This document shows, one piece after another, positions 32,301 to 41,026 of a DNA stretch of 64,000 nucleotides. This stretch comes from Anoplolepis gracilipes (Eukaryota; Arthropoda; Insecta; Hymenoptera; Formicidae), in assembly GCF_047496725.1 (NCBI RefSeq), contig NW_027328667.1, positions 1,582,001 to 1,646,000 on the forward strand, written 5' to 3'. The position numbers and the translations under genes were made by a program. Each line of letters starts with the position of its first letter. The first letter of the stretch is position 1. The notes under the pieces are model-generated. The model was not told the origin of the DNA. It did not search any database and saw only the letters and a list, made by a program, of their open reading frames with translations.

Positions 32301-33134
32301 AATGCGGATACGATAATTCTCGTTCAATGCTTCTTTCAGCAGGATACATAGCAGCAGTCACTGCCCATGCAAAACATGCATTGTCTTTGGATCGCACGAT
32401 AACTATCGCTCGCTTCATCATTATCTTTTGCGGTAATATAATATGACATCCCGCACACATAGGATTATATTTATTTATATTTACAGTCAAATTAAGTATA
32501 CGCGATAATGCCCACCCACTATCACGTTCTTGAAATTCTTCGAGAGATGCTAAAGTGGGCTCGATAACACGTTGCTCGTACTATTCGCGTAAATCAGATG
32601 TACGAAGTAATTCACAGTTTTTTGTATTTACACTTTTATTGTCGTGCTTTTCACCCGTCACAAACTCACCGTTAAACACGGTATTCACTTTCACACTGCA
32701 GTGTGTTTTGATAGCACATGTTCGAGCACGATATCACTCGCGTCTTCGAGAAACTGGCGAGGTTCGATATAATTGATATTGACTATCGCACCAGTCGATA
32801 TACGGTTCTCGAACGCTGTATCAATTTCTCGCCAAAATAGTGCAGCTTGATGCGCGCTGTGTCCGGCACCCGCGTGTACGAAACGTTTGCGCAACGCATT
32901 TTTCAGTCCTTCGAGTCGCGCGATCTTTGTGATCAACAATTGTTGATATCCGATTGATATTCGGGGTCGTTTAATTCGACTCTGCTCTTCCAACGACTTG
33001 ATATATTCATCGCATCGCAGCTCCCACGCAAAGTACTCTTCCACCGAATTTATCAAGGTGGATTGTTGTGTTAAAACCTGCTCCATTTTTAACATATAAG
33101 GTACACTCGCACAAGCTTCGACAATAATGGCCAA
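29378..33134 (-). pseudogene. Protein-primed DNA polymerase B of Polinton
   Basis: Read from 33,134 down. The N-terminal region (SRIKRPRISIGYQQLL) has a frameshift at 32,692. KDNACFAWAVTAAMYPAERS lies near 32,350 and a C2H2-like ICDR / CLDYFYSNEKLQSHTVDC is split by an intron at 31,915-32,020. Exonuclease motifs are VVYADLEC, FHNLSGYDSHF and LYLKIDVLLLADVF. Polymerase motifs are YFDVNNLYGWAM, LMNNAVFGKTMEN and the catalytic YTDTDSLIY. The C-terminus runs past a TAA at 29,519 to [13 protein letters not shown] and [10 protein letters not shown]. About six frameshifts or stops are visible. The enzyme would replicate the element from terminal-protein-primed ends. Confidence 0.93.
31915..32020 (-). 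other. Spliceosomal intron in polB
   Basis: On the minus strand the donor GTATGT follows TGCGATCG and the acceptor TTTTATAG precedes ATGTCTAG. Splicing restores phase across an Arg codon and joins ICDR to CLDYFYSN. The 106-base intron contains an imperfect tandem duplication of its 3' splice region (AGAAATAATAATTATATAT occurs twice), giving two TATAGATGT acceptor-like sites. Confidence 0.75.
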
Positions 33135-33405
33135 ATGTGACTCTCTGTTCTGATTTATATCTCATCGTTATATTTTTTTCGCGTTGCGAAACGTTATTCT
33201 TTCGTGTAAACATCCGTCATTTCTATAATATCATGTCTCTTTATCTCACACATATTTCTTGGTAATGTAATATAATATGACATCCTGTACATAATGTAAT
33301 ATAATATGACAATCCGTATAGGATTATATTTATTTATATTTATATTTATATTTATTATATTTATTATATTTATATTTATTTATATTATAGTCAAATTAAA
33401 TATAC

Positions 33406-33705
33406 ATGATAATGCCCACCCACTATGCGAAACGTTATTCTTTAGCGCAAACATCCGTACTGTCGGCGTTCTGTATATGTTTTCATTTAGCAAAAATTTT
33501 ATCTCACGCTTTGTCGTATACATTTGTAACCGAATATTTGAATCGATTTCATGATACGGCAGCCACTCACGGCGCTCGAGAAAGCACGTGGGGACGATTT
33601 TTAATGATTTTTAGCAGCCTTACATTGGTACTTGCAAAATTACGTCAGAAATACTCCCCTCCTCATTACGTTTTGCGATATTACAATTTGCTCGCAGTAC
33701 TTTGA
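33406..33705 (+). CDS. Hypothetical 99-residue Polinton ORF, right-arm copy
   Basis: Begins MIMPTHYAKRYSLAQTSVLS; also contains YVTEYLN-like and ARESTWGRFLMIFSSLTLVL segments. It is divergent from polB, separated by an AT-rich spacer with TTATAT repeats (33,320-33,385). Hydrophobic stretches suggest a membrane protein, but no family is recognised. The left-arm copy is intact as well. Confidence 0.5.
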   Translation: MIMPTHYAKRYSLAQTSVLSAFCICFHLAKILSHALSYTFVTEYLNRFHDTAATHGARESTWGRFLMIFSSLTLVLAKLRQKYSPPHYVLRYYNLLAVL

Positions 33706-33753
33706 ATAGTTTAGTATCGCATCAGTTGTTCGTACATAAAGTTGTGCAAAAAA

Positions 33754-34328
33754 ATGTGCTCCACAAAAGAAACCAACAAGATGAATTTTTACATTCCGAT
33801 TGAGAACGGTGAAATTCAATCAAAGAAAATGTAAGTTTCAATTATTTTCTAAATATTATTTTTTAATATATTTTAATATTTTATATAGCGTTTCATCTCG
33901 TGCGGTTTGCATACTTGGGAGAAGGTTACCCCGACATCTTACAAATATTTGGAGATTGGAGTAAGCGTTGGAGCTATGTCGTATGTGGAATTGATACTTA
34001 ATGACAACCGAGGCAATTGAGTAGTATTGCCTATCGTACTTTGGCACTCATTGATGCAGAAACGTACATTGAACGACATGTACAATCGACTGAAAGTCAG
34101 CCATTATGGGTTTGCGATCTATCTATCCAAATGATTACATTAAACGGATCGAGAATTGTTAAATTAATATTATCTAATAAGTCTTTGTATATGCAACCTC
34201 AAACATTGTTACATTTATTGGATTTTGAAGAATGTATCGATCATATGCATTCATGGTTGTGTCAAAATACACATCCCGTTAATGAAAAGTTTAAACAATT
34301 TTGTAATGTAACAATATTACTAATGTAA
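33754..34328 (+). pseudogene. Conserved Polinton protein with one intron, right-arm copy
   Basis: Exon 1 (33,754-33,830) reads MNFYIPIENGEIQSKK after a short leader and ends at a strong donor GTAAGT. An acceptor TATATAG lies at 33,882-33,888. Exon 2 carries YLEIGVSVGAMSYVELILND in one frame, then after a one-base frameshift near 34,014 SSIAYRTLALIDAETY and LWVCDLSIQMITLNGSRIVK. I recall this GAMSYVxLIL-NDNRGN block from hymenopteran Polintons; the function is unknown. The exon-intron phase does not join cleanly, so more lesions may exist. Confidence 0.6.
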
Positions 34329-34479
34329 ATGATGCTGTGAAAGCGATACGCGAGAGTGACGCATTCGATAGCGAATCACTCGTAGATTGCGAATTGTTGG
34401 CGTGTGCTATAAATGATATACTTTATGATACTTGTAACAAATAAAAAATAAAAAATTATTAATAAATAAATAAAATCAG

Positions 34480-35266
34480 TGCTCTCTTAAATATAAACTA
34501 AGAACAATAAATTATAATCGGCAATAGAGAGCAAAAATGTGTGATGACAAACGGAATAGGTAATAATTAACGAATGATATAATAAATAACAAAGTAAGGT
34601 ATATTATAAATGATATTAGAAAATTTAGGACTTAATCATACATATGTCGCAATACACTCAAGTAATAAATTACCAATAACCAAATTATATATCGTAATAA
34701 CGCAAAGTTACATAATCGATGATAATAAAAAACGATAAATGTTAAAAAAATTAAAAATACAATTAATTACATAGAATGCTGACGTTTCGAGCTCTAATTT
34801 TGAGTCTTCTTCAGCGCGATAATTAAACTATAATTATAAAAATTAAGTGAAAAGAAATATAAATAATAAATTATACATAAAAATGTAATTAAGCTATCGA
34901 CTTAACTATTATGGACCGTCTCCGATGGATGTTTAATTATGATTTAACAGACGACGGAGTCAACATTACAAAGAAGTCACTGACCTGGTAATATTGTATG
35001 TGAATAAACAATGATCGTTGAAATCTGTAAAATTGGTAATATTTAAAAAAAAGAAGTAAAATCTGACTGTAATAATCACTATTCAATAACTGTTGGACGG
35101 TCACTCACTCTTTAACAATATTTTGTGACGGTTGATAATAATTTGTTGACTCAACTACGTGTACTGTGGAGGTTGCTCGGATAATGTCAAAAAACGATAC
35201 AAGTTACGAGTTTATATAATGTTGTTCCCACCACTATATTTTTGCAAGAGTATTAACAATATCATG
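34480..35266 (-). mobile_element. Penelope 3' fragment, minus orientation (right arm)
   Basis: Mirror of 16,990-17,790, including the hammerhead-like core at 34,781-34,814. It is joined head to head with a forward copy that starts at 35,269. Confidence 0.85.
34781..34814 (-). ncRNA. Hammerhead ribozyme-like core of Penelope (right, minus)
   Basis: Same CTGAAGA / GAAACGTC core as at 17,436, on the other strand, because it lies in the inverted arm. Confidence 0.55.
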
Positions 35267-35268
35267 AC

Positions 35269-36510
35269 ACACCAAGTGAAGCGAAACCGGTTTATTTCAC
35301 GATTCCTTATATACATGGATTAACAGAGAAATTTAATAGTATAACAAAAAATTCGAAAGTGAAACTCGCACAGTATAGTCTTAACAAAATGAACAAATTA
35401 ATTAGAGCTCACAAAAACATTATTCCAACAGAATTAAAAACTAATGTCATATATAAAATTAACTGTAGCCATTGTGATGCATGTTGGCCAAACATCCGGG
35501 AAGCTAAAAACCAGAATTACAGAGCATAAAAGACATATACATCATAATACAAACACAAACTCGGTAATCACTAATCATAGACGGGATTTTGACCATGATT
35601 TTGACTAAGATAACGTTAAAATACTTGATGAGGCTTCATTTTATACCAAGAGGCTATCTCTGAGATGCTATTTATCAAAAGACAAAGGAATGGTCTGAAT
35701 CTACAAACTGACACGGATAATCTATCGAGTGTCTATCATGATCATGATATTGTTAATACTCTTGCAAAAATATAGTGGTGGGAACAACATTATATAAACA
35801 CGTAACTTGCATCGTTTTTTGACATTATCCGAGCAACCTCCACAGTACACGTAGTTGAGTCAACAAATTATTATCAACCGTCACAAAATATTGTTAAAGA
35901 CTGAGTGACCGCCCAACAGTTATTGAATAGTGATTATTACAGTCAGATTTTACTTTTTTTTTTAAACATCACCAATTTTACAGATTTCAACGATCATTAT
36001 TTATTCACATACAATATTACCAGGTCAGTGACTTCTTTGTAATGTTGACTCCGTCTGTTAAATCATAATTAAACACCCATCGGAGACGGTCCATAATAGT
36101 TAAGTCGATAGCTTAATTACATTTTTATGTATAATTTATTATTTATATTTCTTGGTTCACTTAATTTTTATAATTATAGTTTAATTATCGCGCTGAAGAA
36201 GACTCAAAATTAGAGCTCGAAACGTCAGCATTCTATGTAATTAATTGTATTTTTAATTTTTTTAACATTTATCGTTTTTTATTATCATCGATTATGTAAC
36301 TTTGCGTTATTACGATATATAATTTGGTTATTAGTAATTTATTACTTGAGTGTATTGCGACATATGTATGATTAAGTCCTAAATTTTCTAACATCATTTA
36401 TAATATACCTTACTTTGTTATTTATTATATCATTCGTTAATTATTACCTATTCCGTTTGTCATGACACATTTTTGCTCTCTATTGCCGATTATAATTTAT
36501 TGTTCTTAGT
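35269..36510 (+). pseudogene. Penelope RT C-terminus, endonuclease and 3' UTR, plus orientation
   Basis: VYFTIPYIHGLTEKFNSITK, VKLAQYSLNKMNKLIRAHKN and ELKTNVIYKINCSHCDAC lead into the GIY-YIG region, broken at the GQT position and by stops. The 3' UTR with a hammerhead-like core at 36,193-36,226 follows. It starts later than a full element, so it is 5'-truncated, as is common for Penelope insertions. It is colinear with 16,743-17,780 in the left arm. Confidence 0.85.
36193..36226 (+). ncRNA. Hammerhead ribozyme-like core of Penelope (right, plus)
   Basis: CTGAAGA...GAAACGTC with the same helix-II candidate as at 17,436-17,469. Confidence 0.55.
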
Positions 36511-36818
36511 AAAAAATTATTATTAACATTAATGCTTCTCTTCACACTATTTTATTCTACGACTCTTCCTCCTCCTCGCGCTATCTTAGTCTCAGTCAAA
36601 CAAAGACGTTTACCTTTCATAGGATCATATGCATAGTCTATTTAGAAAGAGATGAGATATGGGATCTTGTGTTATATATTTGAGATAAATGTGCGTGGCG
36701 CTAGTTTTTTCTCTACGCTCTAAGAAGAAGTTTATTACGTGCTCGTGTCGCGAGTAAGTCTGTACTTTGTGCTCGTGTCTTCCGTAAATTTGTGCTTTGT
36801 ATATAATATTAATAGAAT
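36511..36818. other. Unique leader of the acidic Polinton gene
   Basis: No ORF. This stretch is present only in the right arm and probably holds the promoter and 5' UTR of the acidic zinc-binding gene. A pyrimidine-rich patch and a TATATAATATTAATAGAAT block precede the ATG at 36,819. Confidence 0.45.
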
Positions 36819-37364
36819 ATGGGTGAAATGAATAATGACGGTTTTGATGATGTCAGAGATAATGGTGATGATTATTTAATGATCATTTCTGACGAAGAGG
36901 AATCGGACATTGAAGTGCCACTATTAGAAGACAGTGAGGATGAAAATATTGGCAATATTGTGAATAACGGTTTAGATGATATTGAAAATAATGGTGATTA
37001 TAATATGGACGATTCTGACGAAGAGGGATCGGATATTGAAGTACTACCCTTAGAAGACAGTGACTATAATAGTGATGAAAGTGTTTTTTCGGAAAGAATC
37101 GAGCATGATATAGACTTACCGGAAATTAATTCGTATGATGAACTAAAAAGGATGTGTTGTATATATTATTATGCAACTACAGATGGTACTCGATATTGCG
37201 CATCATGTTTTATGAGAGTGACTGAACTGTTTGAAGAGATTCGTGCTGTGCGGGTACGCGCAATTAAGATTTACTCATTAATTCTCGAATTATTTTGTAG
37301 CGAGTGTCGAAATCTGTTATATCAAATATTACCTTGTAATATGTGTCCGATTTGTATAACTTAA
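36819..37364 (+). CDS. Acidic, cysteine-rich Polinton protein (complete copy)
   Basis: 181 residues. The N-terminal half contains two copies of an acidic unit (SDEEESDIEVPLLEDSED and SDEEGSDIEVLPLEDSDY) separated by an NGLDDIENNGD spacer. The C-terminal half has paired cysteines: CC, CASC, CSEC and the terminal CNMCPIC, a possible zinc ribbon. This architecture of acidic activation-like region plus zinc motif suggests a transcription or DNA-binding accessory factor, but I know no homologue with a function. It sits in the outer arm of the Polinton; the left-arm copy is truncated. Confidence 0.7.
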   Translation: MGEMNNDGFDDVRDNGDDYLMIISDEEESDIEVPLLEDSEDENIGNIVNNGLDDIENNGDYNMDDSDEEGSDIEVLPLEDSDYNSDESVFSERIEHDIDLPEINSYDELKRMCCIYYYATTDGTRYCASCFMRVTELFEEIRAVRVRAIKIYSLILELFCSECRNLLYQILPCNMCPICIT

Positions 37365-38623
37365 GACTTGTGTGTGAATACAACAAAAACTATTATTGTG
37401 TAGTGTAGATGAATTGTACACGCACATACACCGAGGACTTATGTGAAAACAACAAAAACTATTATTGTTACGCATGGGTGCGTGATAATCTTTGAGGCGA
37501 CACTCCCGAGAACCGGAGGAGGTGACTCCTCAGTTTAACCAGGATCGTCTTTGTTTGCGGAAACTCTTTGGTGAGCTTCCGTATGAGGTGTGGGAGACAG
37601 AGGAACCGTGGCTCCCCGAAACTCCGCAGGAGCATTCCAGGTCGTCAGATGAGAGAGACTCCGAAAAGATTGCGAGTATTTATAATTTTTATCATTTTAG
37701 AAAATATTTTTTAAGATGTTAATAAAATTATGTTTTTTTTCTGTTTCAGAGCTGCTACCTTAGATCATTATTTTAATTTTTTTAAATTTTCTACTATAAT
37801 TTTAATTCTTTTTATATTTTTATAATTAAACATATAAATATTTTAATTTTTTTAATTTTCTATTATAATTTTAATTCTTTTTTTATATTTTTATATTATA
37901 ATAATTTTAACGCATACACACACACATAATATGTATGAAAACATATTTTGAATAAAAATTATATATATTAAACATATATATCGCTATGCATCTTCTTTAT
38001 AAAATCCTATCCTTCTTTCTATATATTATATAATAATAACAAGTTACATTCATATATTTTTTTAATCGAAATGCGTAATTAATCTGAGCTATTATATTGG
38101 AAATGTGTCAAGAATACTTTTAATATCTTAATAAGTTACATTTATATTTCTTTTACTGCAGCCTTCTCCTTTGCTCTCTCCTTTCCTTACCATCATGCTC
38201 TCCTTGTCCTACGCTATATAGAACGCCTATCGCACCGTCTCTCTCTCTCTCTCTACCGCGTTGCGAACGTTTATCGCGTCGTTATCATTGGGATATAAAA
38301 AATTTATTAATATTAATCTAATTATTTATTGCAAATATACATTATGGATAAACAGAGTGGAGTGAATATTTTATCTATAACAGTTGACATTCCTCTCTTT
38401 CAGACCTCCGCAATCAGTCGGAAAGGACACTCCTTCCACCTGCAGAACCATATGTACCCCCTTCCCTCTCAATCTGGGGAACATTTGGTACCCCCCTTTC
38501 CCCTCAATCTGGGTGGACATTTGGTACCCCCCCACGAACATATCAGTATTGGGGGGTGAGGTAATCGGTTCCCCCCGCTTACCTCACCCTCCCCAGATCC
38601 CTATATTAGAACTCTCTTATACT
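36964..38623 (-). repeat. Polinton outer inverted arm, right
   Basis: Inverted copy of 14,962-16,742, ending TATTAGAACTCTCTTATACT. Scattered substitutions and small indels, for example in the C-rich tract, separate the arms more than the inner arms. Confidence 0.88.
37492..37722 (+). CDS. Small arm-encoded ORF, possibly a 3' exon
   Basis: An open frame reading REPEEVTPQFNQDRLCLRKL, GELPYEVWETEEPWLPE and HSRSSDERDSEKI follows the acidic gene by about 130 bp. Its first codon is TTG, not ATG, so it may be a downstream exon or start elsewhere. The left arm (about 16,020-16,200) keeps most of the same frame, suggesting past coding function. Unknown family. Confidence 0.35.
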   Translation: MRRHSREPEEVTPQFNQDRLCLRKLFGELPYEVWETEEPWLPETPQEHSRSSDERDSEKIASIYNFYHFRKYFLRC

Positions 38624-38659
38624 CTCTATAATCTTTCTAAATTAAAAACAAGCAGGAAA

Positions 38660-39358
38660 TTGTACAACATTTTGAATATGGTCTCTCAACACTGCACGCG
38701 TGGATTCGATTTATGGAGTGTATATTGCATATATCTTATCAGCTAAGTTTTTGTAAATGGGCTGTAAAGGAACCTCAGGATCATAGGGCGATGAAAGAAA
38801 TAAAAAAAAATATTCAAGAAAAATTTAAAAAACAAATGGGTCTGTATATAGATATTCCACAACAAGGTTCAGGATCCTCAAACGATGAGAACACGGCGAG
38901 AAGATTTTCAGAGATCCTGAAATAACTGGTGTTAATGAAAATCTTATTTGAAGATTTGGAATTATTTTACAGACGCTTGCTTGTGGAAGACAAATAAATA
39001 TTGTTCAATTTGAAAAATATGCATTTGAAACAACAGAACTGTATATAAAACTTTATCCCTGGTATTACATGCCTGCTTCAGTGCACAAAATTCTTCTTCA
39101 TGGGAGCAAGATTACAAATTTACATTTATTACCAATCCGTGAATTATCTGAAGAAGCGCAGGAAGCACGTAATAAAGATTTCAAGCGTTTTAGAGAATAC
39201 CACACGTGAAAACATTGTAGAATTGCAACAAATGAAGATATTATTAAAAAGCTATTAATTTCGTCTGATCCCTATATAAGTAGTCAACGGAATCAATGGA
39301 AACATTCTTCGAAAGATATTGACATCGAAGTTCAACAACTACTGTTAGATGAAACGTG
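38660..39358 (+). pseudogene. Transib transposase (RAG1-like), C-terminal third
   Basis: It continues the gene cut at 14,961: IVQHFEYGLSTLHAWIRFME and LHISYQLSFCKWAVKEP, then QQGSGSSNDENTARRF, a frameshift, and TGVNENLI with the probable catalytic Glu. The zinc-binding region LYPWYYMPASVHKILLHGS, LSEEAQEARNKDFKRFREYH and LLISSDPYIS follows, ending in LLLDET at the inner edge of the right inverted repeat. Two TGA stops and at least two frameshifts are present. Family order and spacing match Transib transposases, which are related to RAG1. Confidence 0.92.
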
Positions 39359-39845
39359 AAAATAACACTGTTGTATAAGGAGATTATAAGGGAAGTATAA
39401 CTATTCGCGCGAATAATAATCAGTGACCCCTTAAACTATTATAACATATTTACAATTAAAGACTTTCAAAATATTTATTCGTATGCTGTGTTAATCAGTT
39501 CATAACAATTCATTTATCATTTATTCATATTCATAATATTTTTATTGTTTATGGCAGCCATATTCAATTTATTATATAGTTAATTTTGTAATTTTAATAA
39601 TAGATTTATAATTTGCAACATCAAAAACATGCATATACATAATTTGGTATAAATCGATTTAATTTCCTATTTTTCAGCTGCCGTATTACATCCGCCATTT
39701 TGAAAAAAAGCCTAAATTCAAAAATCGGCTTCGATAACTTTATTAGTAATTAAATAAGCTTTAATTTAAAAAAACATTAAAATCTGTTAAGAATTGAAGG
39801 TTGTAAACAATTATGAAACACGATTTTTCATTTGGCCCCACTGTG
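39346..39845 (-). repeat. Transib right terminal inverted repeat
   Basis: Mirror of 12,887-13,394, closing with CACTGTG. The transposase stop codon lies at its inner edge. Confidence 0.9.
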
Positions 39846-39850
39846 CGACG
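39846..39850. repeat. Transib target duplication CGACG (right)
   Basis: Direct repeat of 12,882-12,886. Confidence 0.9.
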
Positions 39851-40890
39851 CCTACATGGAGGCCCACAGTAGGTACGTGGACCTATGTGAATCTGGTGGG
39901 CGTCGGATGGGAGCTGAGCGGGACCTGGATGAGCTCCGTCAGATCTTTTTAGATCTGACGAGGGCCATGCGAGGGGTCCTCGACCCCTCCTGGAGGCGAC
40001 GCGGAATGTGGGCATCCACGCATGCCCAATTCCGCATGATATGAAGAGTGTAAGTCTCCAGACCATCCAGGAGACCCAGGAGATTGCGGGGGCTCCGCAT
40101 CACTGTATGGATGCGGAGTCCCTTCGCAGTTTTGTGAGATTTGAGGTGGAGTCCGCTCTAGTCTTAGGAATAAGCGGGCTCCGCCAAAAGATCCAGGCGG
40201 GCTATCGCCTGGTTTCCCCTGCCCCCCGCGAGAAGGCGGCTGTCTCGCCTTCATGGGCAGAGGTTGCGGCGAGGGACGAGGGGAAGAAAAGGGGAGTGTT
40301 GGCTCCGGAGGTATCCCCCCACCTGTTAAGAGTAAGGGGCCTCCGGAGCGGCCCTCCTCCCCGAATAATGGAAGGAAAAGGAGAGGAGGCGGCATCAGTG
40401 GCCCCCTGAGGTGTTTTAAATGCCTCAGGGGGGGGACACATTGGTGCCGCCTGCAGGTCCGAGGTGTACCGGGGCGACCGATGTTACCGGTGCGGTGTCC
40501 CCAGTCACCTCGGATGGGGGTGTCGGGGGACACCCGGATGCGCTTTATCCGCTGATCTGGGTGTTCCTGCCGACCATGCCTTGGGTGGGGGCACGAAGTG
40601 TCCCTCGCCTATTGTAGAAGCGAGGAGCAAGAAGAAGAGGCGAAGGGCGCCTTCGTCGGGTGCGGGGAGGACGTCTCCCCCGATGCAGGTGGCCCAGGAG
40701 ATGGAGGAGCCCCCTGTTGTGGAGTGTGGGGGGGACTGATTTGTCGGCTTCCCTCTTCCCAGGGGACTCGGATGCCACCTCCATTATGGAGATTTGGGGG
40801 GGGGGATTGGCGGGGGTGGGTCCTGGTAGAATGCGAAAGGGCCCACCCACAATTCAACCGCCGGGTAAGACCATCGTGAGGTTTTAGTGG
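39851..40890 (+). pseudogene. Gag (ORF1) body of the gag-only retroposon, with CCHC knuckles
   Basis: It continues from 12,886: YMEAHSRYVDLCESGGRRMG, RDLDELRQIFLDLTRAM, then in another frame SLQTIQETQEIAGA and SLRSFVRFEVESALV. Cysteine knuckles follow (RCFKCLRGG...C, CYRCGVPSHLGWGC) near 40,410-40,540, as in R1-clade ORF1 proteins. Frames shift several times. A short 3' UTR with CCCCGTCTATAGGGG and AGCATTTCCTCGCG leads to poly(A). No endonuclease or RT follows. Confidence 0.75.
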
Positions 40891-40971
40891 GTATACCCCG
40901 TCTATAGGGGAAGCTCCACATACCCCCGGGGAGTTTCCGCTCCTCGATGGATGCGTAAAGCATTTCCTCGC

Positions 40972-40975
<4 letters not shown>

Positions 40976-41011
<36 letters not shown>
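40976..41011 (+). repeat. Poly(A) tail of the gag-only retroposon
   Basis: About 35 A residues directly followed by the right copy of the 15-bp target duplication (41,012-41,026). Confidence 0.9.
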
Positions 41012-41014
<3 letters not shown>

Positions 41015-41026
41015 GAACAGATTAAT

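Larger units (their letters stand above)
32561..35268 (-). repeat. Polinton inner inverted arm, right
   Basis: Inverted copy of 16,990-19,693. Differences by eye are few, for example LLIT versus LLIA and TAG versus TGG in polB. Its outer limit is at the junction with forward-oriented Penelope sequence at 35,269. Confidence 0.92.
14962..38623. mobile_element. Polinton/Maverick (adintovirus-like) element, 23.7 kb
   Basis: It begins AGTATAAGAGAGTTCTAATA and ends with the inverted match TATTAGAACTCTCTTATACT. AG...CT ends and long inverted repeats are typical of Polintons. Recognisable genes are DNA polymerase B, integrase with chromodomain, packaging ATPase, adenain-like protease, PLA2-domain virion protein and a truncated major capsid protein. 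It sits inside the Transib transposase gene. I could not find a clean 6-bp duplication: the left flank is ATAGAT and the right flank CTCTAT. Every large gene has at least one frameshift or stop, so this is a decayed virus-like element. Confidence 0.93.
12887..39845 (+). mobile_element. Transib DNA transposon carrying a Polinton (27 kb composite)
   Basis: The ends are CACAGTGGGGCCAAATGA and its inverted partner, followed by an AAATCG/AAAAATCG block. The heptamer equals the RAG recombination-signal heptamer, as known for Transib. Terminal inverted repeats are about 500 bp (12,887-13,394 and 39,346-39,845). Subtracting the Polinton leaves about 3.3 kb, the normal Transib size, with one transposase gene read left to right. 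The stretch 13,395-13,766 is AT-rich 5' leader with no gene. Confidence 0.92.
12576..41011 (+). mobile_element. Gag-only R1-like retroposon with poly(A) tail, split by Transib
   Basis: Without the 27 kb Transib composite it is about 1.47 kb (12,576-12,886 plus 39,851-41,011). It ends in about 35 A residues (40,976-41,011) and is flanked by a 15-bp duplication (12,561-12,575 and 41,012-41,026). The 5' end has GC-rich leader sequence with an inverted motif CCACCTTGTCGTGG. Only ORF1 (gag) is present, followed directly by a short 3' UTR, so it is a non-autonomous, internally deleted LINE derivative mobilised in trans. Confidence 0.75.

Noticed and set aside
14950..38635. 6-bp target duplication for the Polinton
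   Set aside because: The flanks ATAGAT and CTCTAT do not match; both may have mutated or the ends may be rearranged.
40202..40887. Several Pro/Gly-rich ORFs on both strands
   Set aside because: They are shadows of the GC-rich gag pseudogene, whose knuckles are read on the plus strand.
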